Origin: Acidobacteriota bacterium
Lineage (GTDB): Bacteria; Acidobacteriota; UBA6911
NCBI GenBank assembly: GCA_031254095.1
Contig: JAIRVC010000356.1
Location: forward strand, 1-5,924
Direction: 5' to 3'
DNA length: 5,924 bases
A model generated the notes under the pieces. The model made no database searches. It saw only the letters and a list, made by a program, of their open reading frames with translations, and was not told the origin of the DNA. Below are positions 5,100 through 5,924 of the stretch, piece by piece; within the stretch, counting starts at the first letter, position 1, and every line of letters begins with the position of its first letter. The translations under genes were made by a program, and so were the position numbers.

Positions 5100-5924
5100 A
5101 TGAAAATTATTTCCCGGCTGGAGGATATAACGCCGGAATACGCCCTGCCCGTTGTTACGATGGGAAATTTCGACGGCGTGCATCTTGGTCACAGAAAGCT
5201 GATTCAAGCCGTTGCGGCGCGCGCCGCGGAAATCGGCGGCACGCCTATGGCGATTACGTTTTATCCGCACCCGCTGCACATGCTGGTTCCGGATTACGCG
5301 CCGGTTCAGATTCAGACGCTGCGTCAGAAACTCGCCGTCATTGAATCGCTCGGCATTCCCGTAGCCATAGTAATCCCTTACAACGAAAAACTTGCCGGAA
5401 CCAGCGCCCGCGATTTCGCGCTTGACGTCTTCTGCGAACGGCTGCGCATAAAAGAAATCTACGTCGGCCCGAATTTCGCTTTTGGGCACCGGCGGCAGGG
5501 AAGCGTGAACCTGTTGAAAGAAATAGGAAGAGAGAAAGGATTTCTCGCCGAGAAGATTCCGCAGGTGGAATTTCGCGGAACCCGCGTTTCAAGCACAGCC
5601 GTGCGCCAGGCGCTCGTTTACGGGCAGGCGGCTCTGGCGCGCAGGCTGCTTTCGTACCCGTTTACGCTGGAAGGGGCCGTGATACGCGGCGACGGACTGG
5701 GCTCAAAATTGCAAATTCCTACAGCCAACCTTCGCACGGAAAACGAACTGATTCCACGGCGGGGAGTTTATATAACGCGGCTTCGCGTCGATGGAGAATC
5801 ATTTGCGGGCGTAACCAACATCGGCTTTCGCCCGACCGTCAACAGCCACGAAGGCGCGATGCCGGGCATTGAAACGCATGTGCTGGACTTTAACCGTGAT
5901 ATTTATGGAAAACAGATTGCCGTG
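5100..5924 (+). CDS. ribF: Bifunctional riboflavin kinase / FAD synthetase, 3'-truncated by window edge
   Basis: RibF phosphorylates riboflavin to FMN and adenylylates FMN to FAD. The frame from the ATG at 5100 stays open to the window end (275 residues); the family is about 310, so roughly the last 35 are missing. The N-terminal FAD synthetase domain shows MGNFDGVHLGH (21-31, the HxGH nucleotidyl-transfer motif), FYPHP (54-58), VGPNFAFGHRRQG (122-134) and VSSTAVRQAL (163-172). The C-terminal flavokinase domain shows GDGLGSKLQIPTANL (197-211, with the PTAN metal/ATP motif), GVY (222-224), NIGFRPTV (240-247) and ETHVLDF (258-264, with the catalytic Glu258). Both activities look intact as far as visible. 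The start lies 8 nt after the DUF1844 stop and lacks a strong ribosome binding site (only AGAG, 6 nt upstream), which points to translational coupling. A minus-strand open frame in 5088-5592 is a shadow. Confidence 0.97.
   Translation, partial: MKIISRLEDITPEYALPVVTMGNFDGVHLGHRKLIQAVAARAAEIGGTPMAITFYPHPLHMLVPDYAPVQIQTLRQKLAVIESLGIPVAIVIPYNEKLAGTSARDFALDVFCERLRIKEIYVGPNFAFGHRRQGSVNLLKEIGREKGFLAEKIPQVEFRGTRVSSTAVRQALVYGQAALARRLLSYPFTLEGAVIRGDGLGSKLQIPTANLRTENELIPRRGVYITRLRVDGESFAGVTNIGFRPTVNSHEGAMPGIETHVLDFNRDIYGKQIAV

Noticed and set aside
5088..5592. Minus-strand open frames opposite ribF
   Set aside because: The plus frame is an unambiguous RibF; the antisense frames are Arg-rich shadows of GC-biased codons.

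Overview
The window is a mid-GC bacterial chromosomal segment. It carries seven protein-coding genes and no RNA gene, CRISPR array or insertion sequence that I can see. Five of the seven belong to recognisable housekeeping or widespread families: an FmdB zinc ribbon, a class I/II aminotransferase, PanD, a DUF1844 protein and RibF. The other two are accessory in character: a secreted-type beta-helix repeat protein and a DUF4143 ATPase. Beta-helix proteins built on 'FTM..G.I..N.A..GGGVY' repeats, FmdB and DUF1844 together suggest an anaerobic or host-associated bacterium from a lineage such as Spirochaetota, Elusimicrobiota or a similar diderm group. The sequence alone does not settle this, and the lineage is inference.

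Layout. Bases 1-1260 (+) hold the 3' part of a large beta-helix surface or secreted protein whose start lies upstream of the window. It converges on a DUF4143-type AAA ATPase (1352-2572, minus strand). The 91-bp gap between the two stop codons contains a near-perfect 31-bp palindrome. The ATPase is divergent from a plus-strand run: fmdB-like zinc ribbon (2735-3040), aminotransferase (3055-4242), panD (4330-4671), DUF1844 protein (4687-5091) and ribF (5100 to beyond the end). Gaps in this run are short (14, 87, 15 and 8 nt), so one transcript or two is likely, with the 87-nt gap before panD the best place for a second promoter or control element.

How the genes may work together. PanD makes beta-alanine for pantothenate and CoA, and RibF makes FMN and FAD, so the downstream half is a small cofactor-supply cluster. 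The DUF1844 protein, whose function is unknown, is sandwiched between the two with tight spacing. The aminotransferase uses PLP and could act in amino-acid metabolism, but its substrate cannot be read from the sequence. No direct link between the cofactor cluster and the beta-helix or ATPase genes is visible.

No undescribed multi-gene system is evident. The points most worth a second look are the long palindrome at the convergent junction, the start-stop codon pair and tandem repeat just ahead of the aminotransferase start, the two possible mutually exclusive hairpins and the 14-bp palindrome ahead of panD, the active-site substitutions in the aminotransferase, and the placement of DUF1844 between panD and ribF.
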